A stretch of DNA of 64,000 nucleotides from Pseudomonas sp. 2FG (lineage in GTDB: Bacteria > Pseudomonadota > Gammaproteobacteria > Pseudomonadales > Pseudomonadaceae). Where the stretch lies: NCBI RefSeq assembly GCF_005502935.1, contig NZ_SCMP01000003.1, positions 275,286-339,285 on the forward strand, read 5' to 3'. The notes beneath the pieces are model-generated. The model saw nothing but the letters and a program-made list of their open reading frames with translations, made no database searches and was not told where the DNA came from. Numbering within the stretch: the first letter of the stretch is position 1; each line of letters opens with the position of its first letter. The position numbers and the translations under genes are program-made. This document shows positions 19,826-29,690 of the stretch, piece after piece.

Positions 19826-20908
19826 TTAGAGTGCACGCAACGCCGCAACTACCGCATCGCCCATCTCGCGAGTGCCGACCTTGGTGGTGCCCTCGGAGTA
19901 GATATCGCCGGTGCGCAGACCTTGATCCAGCACCACGCCGACAGCTTGCTCAATGGCCTCGGCCGCCGCCACTTCAGCGAAGCTGTAACGCAGCATCATC
20001 GACACCGACAGAATGGTCGCCAACGGGTTGGCGATGCCGCGACCGGCGATATCCGGCGCCGAACCGTGGCACGGCTCGAACATGCCCTTGTTGTTGGCGT
20101 CCAGCGATGCCGACGGCAGCATGCCGATGGAACCGGTGAGCATGGAGGCTTCGTCGGAGAGGATATCGCCGAACATGTTATCGGTGACGATCACGTCGAA
20201 CTGCTTGGGCGCGCGCACCAGCTGCATCGCCGCGTTGTCGACGTACATGTGAGACAGCTCGATGTCCGGATAGTCCTTCGCCACTTCCTCGACCACGGCG
20301 CGCCACAGGCGGCTGGATTCCAGCACGTTGGCCTTGTCGACGGAGCAGAGTTTCTTGCCGCGCAGGCGCGCCATGTCGAAACCGACTTTGGCGATGCGGC
20401 GAATTTCGCTCTCACTGTAGGGCAGTGTGTCGAGCGCATAACGCTCGCCGCTGTCAAGAATCCGCAACTCGCGCGGGCTACCGAAGTAGATACCGCCCGT
20501 CAGCTCACGCACGATGAGGATATCCAGACCGGAAACCACTTCCGGTTTCAGCGTCGAAGCCTCGGCCAGTTGCGGGTACAGAATGGCCGGACGCAGGTTG
20601 CCGAACAGGCCCAGCTGCGAACGGATTTTCAGCAGGCCCATTTCCGGGCGCAGCGGACGCTCCAGGCCGTCCCATTTCGGACCACCGACCGCGCCGAGCA
20701 GAATCGCATCGGCAGCATGGGCGCGGGCCAGGGTTTCGTCCGCCAGCGGCGTGCCGTATTTGTCGTAGGCCGCGCCGCCCAGCTCGTCGTGGCTCAGCTC
20801 GACGCCCAGGTTGAACTTATCGTTCGCCGCTTCCAGCACCTTGACCGCTTCGGCCATGATTTCCGGGCCGATACCGTCACCGGGAAGAATCAGAATCTGC
20901 TTGCTCAT
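19826..20908 (-). CDS. leuB: 3-isopropylmalate dehydrogenase LeuB
   Basis: NAD-dependent oxidation and decarboxylation of 3-isopropylmalate in leucine synthesis. Start at the ATG at 20908 ([20 protein letters not shown]) gives 360 residues, standard; the frame extension to 20929 is not LeuB-like. Visible motifs are [22 protein letters not shown], the substrate region ([12 protein letters not shown]) and the metal/NAD region [20 protein letters not shown] and [20 protein letters not shown]. It follows a methyltransferase gene that interrupts the leuC-leuD...leuB run, as in P. aeruginosa. Confidence 0.96.
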   Translation of the reverse strand: MSKQILILPGDGIGPEIMAEAVKVLEAANDKFNLGVELSHDELGGAAYDKYGTPLADETLARAHAADAILLGAVGGPKWDGLERPLRPEMGLLKIRSQLGLFGNLRPAILYPQLAEASTLKPEVVSGLDILIVRELTGGIYFGSPRELRILDSGERYALDTLPYSESEIRRIAKVGFDMARLRGKKLCSVDKANVLESSRLWRAVVEEVAKDYPDIELSHMYVDNAAMQLVRAPKQFDVIVTDNMFGDILSDEASMLTGSIGMLPSASLDANNKGMFEPCHGSAPDIAGRGIANPLATILSVSMMLRYSFAEVAAAEAIEQAVGVVLDQGLRTGDIYSEGTTKVGTREMGDAVVAALRAL

Positions 20909-20974
20909 GCCTTTCCTCGTTAAATTCAAGTGGCGGATTGCGCTCTGTGGCGCACCCAGCCGACCAACAAAAGC

Positions 20975-21739
20975 TTAACGCTCGGCCCAGAGCACCAGCA
21001 CGTCGGTGCTGAAAGAGCCGTCGTCGGTTATCTCGAAATACTCGCGCACTTCCTCGCCCACCGCAGCCTGCAAGGCCCGGATGGCCGCGCGAAACACCTC
21101 CGGGGTGCGCATGCGCTCGACCCAGGAGCCAAACTCCAGGCGCAAACGCTGCCGCGTATGGCTGCGTGTATAGAGACCCGCTTCGCCGACCTGCTGTAAC
21201 CACTCGGCCGCCGAATAGTCGCGTACATGGCTGGTGTCGCGCAGCACTTCCACCGTTTGCAGATGGGTATCCAGCAGCGGGCTACCCGGCGACATCACAT
21301 CGATAAAGGCCGCCACGCCACCCGGCTTAAGCACGCGACGCACTTCCCGCAGCGCTAAACCCAGGTCACTCCAATGGTGCGCCGAATAGCGACTGAAGAC
21401 GAAATCGAACTCGCCATCGGCAAACGGCAGCTTCTCGGCGGCACCGCGCTCGGTGCGCACATTGCCCAGCCCACGCTGCTCGGCAGTTGCGGCGACCACC
21501 TCGAGCATCTGCGCCGACAGGTCATAGGCCACCACCTCACCCACCAAGGGGGCAACCTGGAAGCTGACATGCCCGGCACCACAGCCGAGATCGAGCACGC
21601 GCGCATCCGCACGCCCTTCGACCTCTGCCTGCAGTAGCGCGAACTCAACCCCTTGAGCATGCACTTGGCTGCTCAGATAAGCGTTGGCCTGCTCGCCAAA
21701 CTGACGCTGGACTACCTGCTCGTGGGCTTTGTTGCTCAT
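20975..21739 (-). CDS. Class I SAM-dependent methyltransferase between leuD and leuB
   Basis: A 254-residue methyltransferase with the SAM motif I VLDLGCGAGHVSFQVAPLVG (about residues 45-64), an acidic loop (VVAYDLSAQMLEVV), motif FDFVFSRYSAHHWSD and post-motif LREVRRVLKPGGVAAFIDVM. The pattern resembles UbiE/biotin BioC-type small-molecule methyltransferases, but the substrate cannot be told from sequence. The gene sits 115 bases after leuD and 66 before leuB in the same direction, so it may be co-expressed with the leucine genes; a role in leucine synthesis is not implied. Related Pseudomonas carry a gene in the same place. Confidence 0.85.
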   Translation of the reverse strand: MSNKAHEQVVQRQFGEQANAYLSSQVHAQGVEFALLQAEVEGRADARVLDLGCGAGHVSFQVAPLVGEVVAYDLSAQMLEVVAATAEQRGLGNVRTERGAAEKLPFADGEFDFVFSRYSAHHWSDLGLALREVRRVLKPGGVAAFIDVMSPGSPLLDTHLQTVEVLRDTSHVRDYSAAEWLQQVGEAGLYTRSHTRQRLRLEFGSWVERMRTPEVFRAAIRALQAAVGEEVREYFEITDDGSFSTDVLVLWAER

Positions 21740-21854
21740 CTCGATGCTCTCCGGTGCTGTGGCGGTTACTGGCGAAGCCCTGAAACCGTAGTGCGCGTCG
21801 TCTCCACCTAGGCGGGATGACGATTTATCTAGTGCGTTTGCGCTGCACCTGGTT

Positions 21855-22499
21855 TCAAGCGTCGCGGAACAGCCAGGGCTGGCTCTGCCGATGCTTGATC
21901 TCGAAAGCCTTGATCGCCTCGGCGTCCTGAAGAGTCAGACCGATGTCGTCCAGGCCATTGAGCAGGCAATGCTTGCGGAAGGCATCGACCTCGAAGCTGT
22001 ACTGCTTGCCGTCCGGACGGGTCACTGTCTGCGCCGCCAGGTCGACGGTCAGTTGGTAGCCAACGCTGGCTTCGGACTGCTGGAACAGTTCATCCACGTC
22101 GCTCTCGGCGAGGACGATCGGCAGCAGGCCGTTCTTGAAGCTGTTGTTGTAGAAAATATCGGCAAAGCTCGGCCCGATGATGGCGCGGAAGCCGTACTCC
22201 TCCAGCGCCCAGGGCGCGTGCTCGCGGCTGGAACCGCAACCGAAGTTCTCGCGCGCCAGCAGCACGCTGGCGCCCTGGTAGCGCGGAAAGTTCAGCACGA
22301 AGTCCTGATTCAGCGGACGATTCGAGCAGTCCTGATTCGGCTGACCGACATCCAGGTAACGCCACTCATCGAACAGGTTCGGGCCGAAGCCGGTGCGCTT
22401 GATCGACTTGAGAAACTGCTTGGGAATGATCTGGTCGGTGTCGACGTTGGCACGGTCGAGCGGCGCGACGAGCCCGGTGTGTTGGGTAAAGGCTTTCAT
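21855..22499 (-). CDS. leuD: 3-isopropylmalate dehydratase small subunit LeuD
   Basis: Small subunit of isopropylmalate isomerase, which interconverts 2- and 3-isopropylmalate. 214 residues, standard length, opening [20 protein letters not shown] and [10 protein letters not shown], with the swivel-domain signature [20 protein letters not shown] and [20 protein letters not shown]. It lies 11 bases after the leuC stop, so leuC-leuD are an operon and the two products form one heterodimer. Confidence 0.96.
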   Translation of the reverse strand: MKAFTQHTGLVAPLDRANVDTDQIIPKQFLKSIKRTGFGPNLFDEWRYLDVGQPNQDCSNRPLNQDFVLNFPRYQGASVLLARENFGCGSSREHAPWALEEYGFRAIIGPSFADIFYNNSFKNGLLPIVLAESDVDELFQQSEASVGYQLTVDLAAQTVTRPDGKQYSFEVDAFRKHCLLNGLDDIGLTLQDAEAIKAFEIKHRQSQPWLFRDA

Positions 22500-22510
22500 C
22501 TTCGCTCTCC

Positions 22511-23938
22511 TCAGGCCTGAATCAATTCACGTACATCGATAAACCGACCGGTCACCGCGGCCGCGGCAGCCATCGCCGGGCTGACCAAGTGGGTACGCCC
22601 GCCTGCGCCCTGACGACCTTCGAAGTTACGGTTGGAGGTGGACGCGCAATGCTCGCCGCTGCCCAACTTGTCCGGGTTCATCGCCAGGCACATCGAGCAG
22701 CCCGGTTCCCGCCATTCGAAACCGGCTTCGATAAAGATGGTGTGCAGCCCCTCCTGCTCGGCCTGCGCCTTGACCAGACCGGAGCCCGGCACCACCAGCG
22801 CCTGCTTAACAGTCGAGGCTACCTTGCGGCCTTTGGCGATAGCCGCGGCAGCGCGCAGATCCTCGATCCGCGAGTTGGTGCAGGAGCCGATAAACACGCG
22901 ATCCAGCTGGATATCGGTAATCGCCTGATTCGCCGCCAGGCCCATGTACTTCAAGGCCCGTTCGATCGAGTCTTTCTTAACCGGGTCGGCTTCTTGGCTC
23001 GGGTCGGGTACATGCGCATCCACCGGCAAGACCATCTCCGGCGAGGTGCCCCAGGTCACTTGCGGCTGGATCTGCGCGGCGTCCAACTCAACCACGCTGT
23101 CGAATATTGCATCAGGATCGGACACCAGATCCTTCCAGGCCTCTACCGCTGCGGCCCAATCCGCACCTTTCGGCGCAAACGGACGGCCTTCGATGTAGGC
23201 GACGGTCTTCTCGTCCGCCGCCACCAGGCCCACGCGCGCGCCGGCTTCGATGGCCATGTTGCAGATGGTCATGCGCCCTTCCATCGACAGCTCGCGAATC
23301 GCGCTGCCGGCGAACTCCAGGGCATGGCCGTTGCCGCCGGCGGTGCCGATCTTGCCGATGATGGCCAGCACTATGTCCTTGGCGGTGACGCCGAAAGGCA
23401 ACTGCCCTTCGACCTTGACCAGCATGTTCTTCATCTTCTTCGCGACCAGGCACTGGGTCGCCAGCACATGCTCCACTTCGGAGGTGCCGATACCGTGAGC
23501 CAGCGCACCGAAGGCACCGTGGGTCGAGGTATGGGAATCGCCGCAGACCACGGTCATACCCGGCAAGGTCGCACCCTGCTCCGGGCCGATGACGTGAACA
23601 ATGCCCTGACGCAGGTCGTTCATCTTGAATTCGAGGATGCCGAACTCATCGCAGTTATCGTCGAGAGTCTGCACCTGGATGCGCGAGACTTCGTCGGCGA
23701 TGGCCGCGATGCCGCCCTTACGCTCGGCCAGCGTGGTCGGCACGTTGTGATCCGGGGTGGCGATGTTGGCATCGATGCGCCACGGCTTACGCCCAGCCAA
23801 ACGCAGACCCTCGAAGGCTTGCGGCGAGGTCACTTCGTGGAGGATGTGGCGGTCGATATAAATCAGCGACGAACCGTCATCCCGACGTTTAACCTCGTGC
23901 GCGTCCCAGAGCTTGTCGTAGAGCGTTTTGCCGGCCAT
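22511..23938 (-). CDS. leuC: 3-isopropylmalate dehydratase large subunit LeuC
   Basis: Large, iron-sulfur subunit of isopropylmalate isomerase. 475 residues. The aconitase-type [4Fe-4S] ligands are all present: one Cys in [13 protein letters not shown] (near residue 352) and two in [13 protein letters not shown] (near 412 and 415). Other signatures are [20 protein letters not shown] and [17 protein letters not shown] lies seven bases before the ATG at 23938. The gene is divergent from a LysR-type regulator 138 bases away, a layout that suggests control of leuCD by that regulator. Confidence 0.96.
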   Translation of the reverse strand: MAGKTLYDKLWDAHEVKRRDDGSSLIYIDRHILHEVTSPQAFEGLRLAGRKPWRIDANIATPDHNVPTTLAERKGGIAAIADEVSRIQVQTLDDNCDEFGILEFKMNDLRQGIVHVIGPEQGATLPGMTVVCGDSHTSTHGAFGALAHGIGTSEVEHVLATQCLVAKKMKNMLVKVEGQLPFGVTAKDIVLAIIGKIGTAGGNGHALEFAGSAIRELSMEGRMTICNMAIEAGARVGLVAADEKTVAYIEGRPFAPKGADWAAAVEAWKDLVSDPDAIFDSVVELDAAQIQPQVTWGTSPEMVLPVDAHVPDPSQEADPVKKDSIERALKYMGLAANQAITDIQLDRVFIGSCTNSRIEDLRAAAAIAKGRKVASTVKQALVVPGSGLVKAQAEQEGLHTIFIEAGFEWREPGCSMCLAMNPDKLGSGEHCASTSNRNFEGRQGAGGRTHLVSPAMAAAAAVTGRFIDVRELIQA

Positions 23939-24076
23939 CAGAAAATCCTCATCAGCGTGTTTCTATGCCAGGGCTATTAAATAGCCCTTTGGCTTATGTG
24001 GATGATCCTAGGGACTTGCATTAAATAACTCAAATTCATATTTTTCATACTTTGGATAACCAACAGGAATTCGAGC

Positions 24077-24958
24077 ATGGATCTGGCCAGCCTCAACGCC
24101 TTTATCGCCATCGCCGAAACCGGCAGTTTTTCCGCGGCGGGAGAACGCCTGCATCTCACCCAGCCGGCGATCAGCAAGCGCATCGCCAGTCTCGAACAAC
24201 AGCTGAATGTGCGCCTGTTCGATCGCCTGGGCCGCGAAGTCAGCCTGACCGAGGCCGGCCGCGCCCTGCTGCCGCGCGCCTATCAGATTCTCAATGTGCT
24301 CGATGACACCCGCCGCGCCCTGACCAATCTCAATGGTGAGGTGAGCGGCCGGTTGACGCTCGCCACCAGCCACCACATCGGCCTGCATCGCCTGCCGCCG
24401 CTGTTGCGCGCCTTTACCCGGGCGCATCCACAGGTGGCGCTGGATATCCAGTTTCTCGACTCGGAAGTCGCCTATGAGGAAATCCTCCATGGTCGCGCCG
24501 AGTTGGCGGTGATCACCCTGGCGCCGGAAACCCACGCACCGGTCAAAGCGGTGGCGGTGTGGGACGATCCGCTGGACTTCGTCGCCGCCCCCGAGCACCC
24601 GCTGGCGCGCAGCGGCGCCATCAGCCTGGCGGACGTGGCGCGGCATCCGGCGGTGTTCCCCGGCGGCAATACCTTTACCCACCACATCGTCAGCAAACTG
24701 TTCGCCGCCGAAGGCCTGACGCCGAACATCGGCATGAGCACCAACTACCTGGAGACGATCAAGATGATGGTGTCCATCGGCCTGGCCTGGAGCGTGCTGC
24801 CGCGCACCATGCTCGATGAACAGGTGGCGCGCCTGCCGCTGCCGGGCATCCAGCTCAGGCGCCAACTCGGCTATATCCTGCACACCGAGCGGACCCTGTC
24901 GAATGCGGCGAAAGCCTTTATGGCGCTGCTCGACGCCCAGCGAGAAAGCCTGGCCTAG
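24077..24958 (+). CDS. LysR-type transcriptional regulator divergent from leuC
   Basis: A 293-residue LysR-type regulator. The winged helix-turn-helix is at residues 1-60 (LASLNAFIAIAETGSFSAAG, ERLHLTQPAISKRIASLEQQ, LNVRLFDR), followed by the effector-binding domain (VSGRLTLATSHHIGLHRLPP...). It is transcribed away from leuC across a 138-base A/T-rich interval that would hold the shared operator, so leucine pathway control is a reasonable inference; P. aeruginosa has a LysR gene here too. The ligand is not known from sequence. AGGA precedes the ATG at 24077. A strong bidirectional terminator follows. Confidence 0.9.
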   Translation: MDLASLNAFIAIAETGSFSAAGERLHLTQPAISKRIASLEQQLNVRLFDRLGREVSLTEAGRALLPRAYQILNVLDDTRRALTNLNGEVSGRLTLATSHHIGLHRLPPLLRAFTRAHPQVALDIQFLDSEVAYEEILHGRAELAVITLAPETHAPVKAVAVWDDPLDFVAAPEHPLARSGAISLADVARHPAVFPGGNTFTHHIVSKLFAAEGLTPNIGMSTNYLETIKMMVSIGLAWSVLPRTMLDEQVARLPLPGIQLRRQLGYILHTERTLSNAAKAFMALLDAQRESLA

Positions 24959-24993
24959 CGGCCGAGACTGGCGTGGCGTCATAAACTGAAATG

Positions 24994-25021
24994 AACAAGG
25001 GCGCCTCTCGGCGCCCTTGTT
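24994..25021. terminator. Bidirectional terminator between the LysR gene and ibpA
   Basis: AACAAGGGCGCC pairs perfectly with GGCGCCCTTGTT around a four-base loop (TCTC). It ends both the rightward LysR transcript and the leftward ibpA transcript, which converge here. Confidence 0.8.
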
Positions 25022-25034
25022 GATACGGCGAAGA

Positions 25035-25481
25035 TTAACTGTCCAGCGCTGCACGCGCGGCGTTGATCGGGATGCGCTTGGCCTTCGCCTCTTCTGGCAC
25101 GACCCGCTCCAGGTCGATATTCAGCAGGCCGTTGGCCAATGCCGCAGCCTTGACCTCGATATGGTCGGCCAGACGGAAGGACAACTTAAAGGCCCGCTGA
25201 GCGATGCCATGGTGCAGATAGGTGACGTTCTGCGCGCTGTCGGCGCGTTTGCCGCCACTCACCGTCAACACGCCACGCTCGACCTGCAGCTCCAGGTCAT
25301 CGTCCTGGAAACCGGCGGCGGCAATGACTATGCGGTACTGGTCGTCCGCATGCTTTTCGACGTTGTAGGGCGGGTAGGAACTACCGGGCTCATTGCGCAT
25401 GGCCGATTCGAACAAATCGTTGAAACGATCGAAACCGATGGAATGGCGGAACAGCGGAGCCAAGGAAAATGCAGTGCTCAT
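25035..25481 (-). CDS. ibpA: Small heat-shock protein of the Hsp20/IbpA family
   Basis: Holdase chaperone that binds unfolded protein during heat stress and hands it to DnaK/ClpB. 148 residues: an N-terminal arm (FSLAPLFRHSIGFDRFNDLF), the alpha-crystallin domain at about 38-125 (YPPYNVEKHADDQYRIVIAA, DDLELQVERGVLTVSG, FKLSFRLADHIEVKAAALAN, GLLNIDLER) and a short tail carrying the IPI motif (KRIPINAARAALDS) needed for oligomer assembly. It has a clear sigma-32 promoter and a thermometer-like 5' leader, described separately. It is a single-gene unit. Confidence 0.95.
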   Translation of the reverse strand: MSTAFSLAPLFRHSIGFDRFNDLFESAMRNEPGSSYPPYNVEKHADDQYRIVIAAAGFQDDDLELQVERGVLTVSGGKRADSAQNVTYLHHGIAQRAFKLSFRLADHIEVKAAALANGLLNIDLERVVPEEAKAKRIPINAARAALDS

Positions 25482-25541
25482 GTAAATCTCCTGATTTCAG
25501 CGAGTGATTGACCCGGGACCCGCTTGCGGCATCCCGGCACT
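25482..25541 (-). promoter_or_regulatory. ROSE-like RNA thermometer in the ibpA 5' untranslated region
   Basis: The roughly 60-base leader folds into two hairpins. The upstream one (25513-25537) has an outer stem CCGGGA/TCCCGG and an inner CCGC/GCGG. The downstream one (25488-25504) pairs CTCGCTGA with TCAGGAG, sequestering the ribosome site AGGAG, and has a single bulged G within TCGCT, which matches the UYGCU hallmark of ROSE elements. ROSE thermometers are established for rhizobial and Pseudomonas small heat-shock genes. The assignment is from base pairing read by eye. Confidence 0.75.
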
Positions 25542-25546
25542 CTTAG

Positions 25547-25574
25547 AAATAGGGACTGCCGGAGCGATTTCAAG
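25547..25574 (-). promoter_or_regulatory. Sigma-32 (heat-shock) promoter of ibpA
   Basis: On the leftward strand, CTTGAAA (25574-25568) is followed after 13 bases by CCCTATTT (25554-25547), very close to the RpoH consensus CTTGAAA / CCCCATNT with the accepted spacing of 13-15. It lies directly upstream of the thermometer leader. Confidence 0.82.
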
Positions 25575-25599
25575 GCCGCGCTCACTACTCCGGAAAAAC

Positions 25600-26574
25600 T
25601 CAAACCGCCGCCAACAGCTGCTCTTGATTCAGCTCCACACCCAGCATGGCATCGATCCGCTCACAGCTGCTCTCCCGCCGCATGGCGTTAAACAGCTCCA
25701 CCGCCTCCGGGTAATTGCGCGTCAGCTGGCCTAGCCACTGCTTCAGCCGACCCGGCGCATAGCGCGGAGAAAGCTTGCGCCGGGCCTGCAGCCAGAACTC
25801 CCGCAACAAGGGCACAAACTCGGCCCAGCGCATTTCCAGCACTTCCTGGCCGGCCCGCGCCGCCGCGATCTGTCGCGCCAGGTCCGGGCGCGAAACCAGC
25901 CCACGGCCGAGCATGATGTCCTCGGCTCCGCTCACCTCGCGGCAACGGCGCCAGTCGTCGACGCTCCAGATTTCACCATTGGCGAACACCGGCACCTTGA
26001 CCACCTCCTGCACCCGCGCCACCCACTCCCAATGGGCCGGCGGCTTATAGCCGTCGACCTTGGTCCGCGCATGCACCACGATCTGCGCCGCGCCGCCCTC
26101 GGCCAGCGCCCGCGCGCAATCCAGGGCGCCGTCGGGGCTGTCGAAGCCCAGGCGCATCTTCGCCGTGACCGGAATCGCCGCCGGCACCGCACGGCGCACC
26201 TCACGGAGGATGGCATGCAGCAGCTCCGGCTCTTTGAGCAGCACCGCACCGCCACGTGAGCGGTTGACTGTCTTGGCCGGGCAGCCGAAGTTCAGGTCGA
26301 TCACCGGCGCGCCCAGCTCGCAGGCGAAGGCGGCGTTATCCGCCAGGCAAACGGGGTCGGAACCGAGCAGCTGCACCCGCAGTGGCGTACCGGCGACGGT
26401 TCGAGCCCCAGTCTCCAGCTCGGGCGCCAGCTGCCGATAGGTCGTCGCCGGCAACAAGCGTTCAGACACACGGATAAACTCGGTGACGCACCAGTCGATG
26501 CCGCCGACACGCGTCAGCACATCCCGCAGGATCTCGTCGACCAAGCCTTCCATAGGCGCCAGGGCGATTTGCAT
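25600..26574 (-). CDS. dusC: tRNA-dihydrouridine(16) synthase DusC
   Basis: FMN enzyme that reduces a uridine in the tRNA D-loop. 324 residues. Features: FMN-binding start [18 protein letters not shown], the conserved [20 protein letters not shown] with the catalytic cysteine (near residue 98), TAKMRLGF, the histidine region [20 protein letters not shown], and the phosphate loop FANGEIWS...[18 protein letters not shown]. The MEGLVD opening and the NRSRGG loop point to the DusC subfamily (U16) rather than DusA or DusB. Single gene, 132 bases past the thioesterase gene. Confidence 0.92.
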   Translation of the reverse strand: MQIALAPMEGLVDEILRDVLTRVGGIDWCVTEFIRVSERLLPATTYRQLAPELETGARTVAGTPLRVQLLGSDPVCLADNAAFACELGAPVIDLNFGCPAKTVNRSRGGAVLLKEPELLHAILREVRRAVPAAIPVTAKMRLGFDSPDGALDCARALAEGGAAQIVVHARTKVDGYKPPAHWEWVARVQEVVKVPVFANGEIWSVDDWRRCREVSGAEDIMLGRGLVSRPDLARQIAAARAGQEVLEMRWAEFVPLLREFWLQARRKLSPRYAPGRLKQWLGQLTRNYPEAVELFNAMRRESSCERIDAMLGVELNQEQLLAAV

Positions 26575-26706
26575 ACACAGGCTCTCAAGGAAAAGGCGCG
26601 CAGTTTACGGGCATCTCCGGCGCAGGAGAAATCCAGCGCAAAGCCTACTCGTTGCGCCGTGCTTGCACAGCACTCTAACGCTTAACTAAACGACATTAAC
26701 GGCCTG

Positions 26707-27156
26707 TTAAAGCTCCAGCGGATAAGGCTCGACCAGCGCCGGGCCATAGCCCTCGATGAATTCCTGCGGCATGCGCTTGGGCTTGCCGCTGGAGAGCTCG
26801 ATGCAGACGAAGGTGGTCTGCGCGCGCAGCAGCGTGGCGGCGTCGGACGGGCGGATCAGCTGGAAACGGCGGGTCATTTTCAAGCGCTGGTCCGACTCGA
26901 CGATCCAGGTCGCCAACTGCAACTCATCCTCTTCATAGGCGCTGGCCAGGTAATCGATCTCGTGGCGCAGCACCGCCATGGCGCGATCCAGGCGGCGGTA
27001 TTCGGTCAAATCCAACCCCAAGCTCTGCGAATGACGCCAGGCGCAGCGCTCCAGCCAGCTGACATACACGGCGTTGTTGGCATGCCCGAGGCCGTCGATA
27101 TCCTCGGCGGCGACCTGCAGATCGATGGTGAACGGCGTCGGCAAATCCCAGCTCAT
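26707..27156 (-). CDS. Acyl-CoA thioesterase, 4HBT/YbgC-like hotdog fold
   Basis: A 149-residue single hotdog-fold protein. The segment DIDGLGHANNAVYVSWLERC matches the 4-hydroxybenzoyl-CoA thioesterase signature (D-x-x-GHxNNxxY-xxxE) with the catalytic aspartate. This suggests hydrolysis of acyl-CoA thioesters, but the substrate cannot be inferred. Its ATG overlaps the eda stop by four bases, so it is translationally coupled to the Entner-Doudoroff cluster; P. aeruginosa has a similar gene downstream of an aldolase gene at this locus. The functional connection, if any, is unknown. Confidence 0.85.
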   Translation of the reverse strand: MSWDLPTPFTIDLQVAAEDIDGLGHANNAVYVSWLERCAWRHSQSLGLDLTEYRRLDRAMAVLRHEIDYLASAYEEDELQLATWIVESDQRLKMTRRFQLIRPSDAATLLRAQTTFVCIELSSGKPKRMPQEFIEGYGPALVEPYPLEL

Positions 27157-27803
27157 GCGTGGTGCTCCAGGCTACTGGCAAGGTCGCGCGCCTCGGCCGC
27201 CAGTTGGGTGATCTGATCCCAGGCGCGCGCGCGCACCAGGTTGCTCGGCGCGATCCAGGTGCCGCCAACACAGGCGACATTCGGCAAGCGCAGGAAGCTC
27301 AGCAAGTTGTCGGGCGTCACCCCACCGGTCGGGCAGAAGCGAATCCCGGTGAACGGGCCCTTGAAGCTTTTCAGCATTTTCACGCTGGTGGCGCCGTTGG
27401 CCGGGAACAGCTTGAGCGAGCGGTAGCCGTATTCCAGCGCCAGCAGTACTTCCGAGGGCGTCATCACCCCGGGCAGGTAAGGCAGGCCGGAATCTTCCGC
27501 CGCAGCGGCCAGGCGCTCGGTGCAACCGGGGCTGACGGTGAAGTGGGCACCCGCCTCGCGCGCCTCGAGAAATTGTTCGGTGTGGATCAGGGTGCCGGCG
27601 CCAACCAGCAGGTCCGGCAGCTCCTTGCGGATCGCCGACAACGCATCCAGCGCCCGCGGCGTGCGCAGGGTCACTTCCAGCACGCGGATGCCTCCGGCGT
27701 GCAGCGCGCGAGCCAAGTCGACCGCCAGGCTAATGTCCTCGATCACCAGTACCGGCAGCACCGGGCGGGCCTGTTGCAGCACCACATCCATCGTCAGGCT
27801 CAT
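27153..27803 (-). CDS. eda: 2-dehydro-3-deoxy-phosphogluconate (KDPG) aldolase Eda
   Basis: Last step of the Entner-Doudoroff pathway: KDPG is split to pyruvate and glyceraldehyde 3-phosphate. 216 residues. The Schiff-base lysine is in SLKLFPANGATS (near residue 131), the general-base glutamate in VLEVTLRTPRAL (near 44), and the phosphate-binding region in CPTGGVTPDNLLSFL and VGGTWIAP. It lies 37 bases after edd, with which it forms one operon, and overlaps the thioesterase gene by four bases. All catalytic residues are present. Confidence 0.94.
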   Translation of the reverse strand: MSLTMDVVLQQARPVLPVLVIEDISLAVDLARALHAGGIRVLEVTLRTPRALDALSAIRKELPDLLVGAGTLIHTEQFLEAREAGAHFTVSPGCTERLAAAAEDSGLPYLPGVMTPSEVLLALEYGYRSLKLFPANGATSVKMLKSFKGPFTGIRFCPTGGVTPDNLLSFLRLPNVACVGGTWIAPSNLVRARAWDQITQLAAEARDLASSLEHHA

Positions 27804-27840
27804 GCTCTCGCTCCCAATAGTCCTACAATCCTAGATAATC

Positions 27841-29646
27841 CTAAAACAACGTCGTCGCGCCCTGGTCGGCCGGGCCAACCAAGCGGCGCTGGGCGGCAAA
27901 CAGCCCCAGACCATAGCCTGCGGCCAAGTCTTCAGGCGCGCTAGCCGGCTCGCGCGCCGCCAATTCGGCATCGCTCAATTCCACCCGCAACACGCCTTGC
28001 AGCGCATCCAGCTCGATCCAGTCGCCATTGCGCAGCTTTGCCACAGCACCGCCAACCGCCGCTTCCGGGGTCAGGTGCAAGGCCCCTGGCACTTGACCGG
28101 AAGCACCGGACAAACGCCCGTCGGTGACCAATGCCACCTGTTGCCCGGCCTGCTGCAAGTTCGCCAGCAGTGGCATCAGCTTGTGCAGCTCCGGCATGCC
28201 ATTGGCACGCGGACCTTGGAAGCGCACCACCAACACCAAGTCACCCACCAGCTCGCCGCGCGCATAGGCGGCCTGCACCGCCTCTTGGCTGTCGAACACC
28301 AAAGCCTGCGCCCGTACGCGCCAATGCGCCGGATCGACCGCCGAGGTCTTGAGCATGGCCCGTCCCAGATTACCGCTGAGCAGCGCCAGCCCCGCTTGCG
28401 CATCGAAGGGCTGTTGCGCCGTACGGACGATATCCGGCGCCGGGCTTTGCCGCGGCAGTTCACGCCAAGCCAGGCGCTCGCCATCCAACCAGGGCTCGCG
28501 GGCATAGGCCGGCAAACCCTCATCCGCGACGGTCTGGACATCGGCGTGCAGCAACCCGGCGTCGAGCAACTCGCGAATGAGCCACGCCGGCCCGCCTGCC
28601 GCCTGGAACTGGTTTACATCGGCCGCACCATTGGGATAAACCCGCGCCAGCAGCGGCACCACTTTCGACAGCGCAGCGAAGTCTTCCCAAATCAACTCAT
28701 AACCGGCGGCTCGGGCGATAGCCGGCAGGTGCAAACCATGGTTGGTCGAACCGCCACTGGCCAACAACGCCACCACGGCATTGACCAGCGCCCGCGCATC
28801 GATCTGCTTGCCCAGTGGCAGATAGCGCTCGCCCTGGCGGCTGTTGCGCGCCACCAGACGTGCCGCCTCGTCGGTCAAGGCATCGCGCAGCGGCGTATGC
28901 GGATGGACGAAGGCGCTGCCCGGCACATGCAAGCCCATGGCCTCCATCAGCAGTTGGTTGGTGTTGGCGGTGCCGTAGAAAGTACAGGTGCCGTCCTGAT
29001 GATAAGCCGCCTGCTCGGCGGCGAGCAGCTCATCGCGGCTCACCTCGCCACGCACAAAACGCTCGCGCACCGCCGCTTTGTCCTTGTTGGCCAAACCGGA
29101 GTGCATCGGCCCGGCCGGCACGAACACCGCCGGCAAGTGCCCGAAGTGCAAGGCGCCGATCAGTAGACCTGGGACAATCTTGTCGCAAACCCCAAGGTAG
29201 AGGCCGCCGTCGAAGATCGCATGGGTCAGGCCGATGGCGGTGGCCTGGGCGATCAGATCACGGGAAAACAGGGACAACTGCATGCCCGCCTCGCCCTGGG
29301 TGATGCCGTCACACATGGCCGGCACCCCGGCGGCGAACTGCGAAGTCGCGCCGGCCTTAGCCAGGGCCAGCTTGAGCCGGTCCGGGTAATCCTTGAGCGG
29401 CGCATGGGCAGAAAGCAGATCGTTGTAACTGGAGACTATGGCGATATGTGGCGCGCCGCCCTGCTTCATGATCAGCCGTGCGTCATCCGCCTGTGCGGCC
29501 AAGGCATGGGCCAGGTTGGAGCAACCGAGCTTGTGCCGCGGCTCACGCGCAGCGGCAGTCTCCAGCCGCGCCAGATACTGCGCACGGCGTGCAGCGGAGC
29601 GCCGCTCCAACTCTGCGGTAACCTGTTCGACAACGACCTGCAACAT
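27841..29646 (-). CDS. edd: 6-phosphogluconate dehydratase Edd
   Basis: First dedicated step of the Entner-Doudoroff pathway, dehydrating 6-phosphogluconate to KDPG. 601 residues, near the usual 605-610. IlvD/Edd family signatures: [20 protein letters not shown], the iron-sulfur Cys regions [35 protein letters not shown] and [20 protein letters not shown], plus [19 protein letters not shown] and the C-terminal [20 protein letters not shown]. It follows pgl by 45 bases and precedes eda by 37, all leftward, forming a pgl-edd-eda operon. Confidence 0.95.
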   Translation of the reverse strand: MLQVVVEQVTAELERRSAARRAQYLARLETAAAREPRHKLGCSNLAHALAAQADDARLIMKQGGAPHIAIVSSYNDLLSAHAPLKDYPDRLKLALAKAGATSQFAAGVPAMCDGITQGEAGMQLSLFSRDLIAQATAIGLTHAIFDGGLYLGVCDKIVPGLLIGALHFGHLPAVFVPAGPMHSGLANKDKAAVRERFVRGEVSRDELLAAEQAAYHQDGTCTFYGTANTNQLLMEAMGLHVPGSAFVHPHTPLRDALTDEAARLVARNSRQGERYLPLGKQIDARALVNAVVALLASGGSTNHGLHLPAIARAAGYELIWEDFAALSKVVPLLARVYPNGAADVNQFQAAGGPAWLIRELLDAGLLHADVQTVADEGLPAYAREPWLDGERLAWRELPRQSPAPDIVRTAQQPFDAQAGLALLSGNLGRAMLKTSAVDPAHWRVRAQALVFDSQEAVQAAYARGELVGDLVLVVRFQGPRANGMPELHKLMPLLANLQQAGQQVALVTDGRLSGASGQVPGALHLTPEAAVGGAVAKLRNGDWIELDALQGVLRVELSDAELAAREPASAPEDLAAGYGLGLFAAQRRLVGPADQGATTLF

Positions 29647-29690
29647 GGCAACACCCTGTTTTCAACCAGTACTCACTCACAGTGTAACGC

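Noticed and set aside
18707..20923. A 738-residue open frame antisense to asd and leuB
   Set aside because: It spans two real genes and the space between them and has no recognisable motif; the leftward genes carry all conserved residues.
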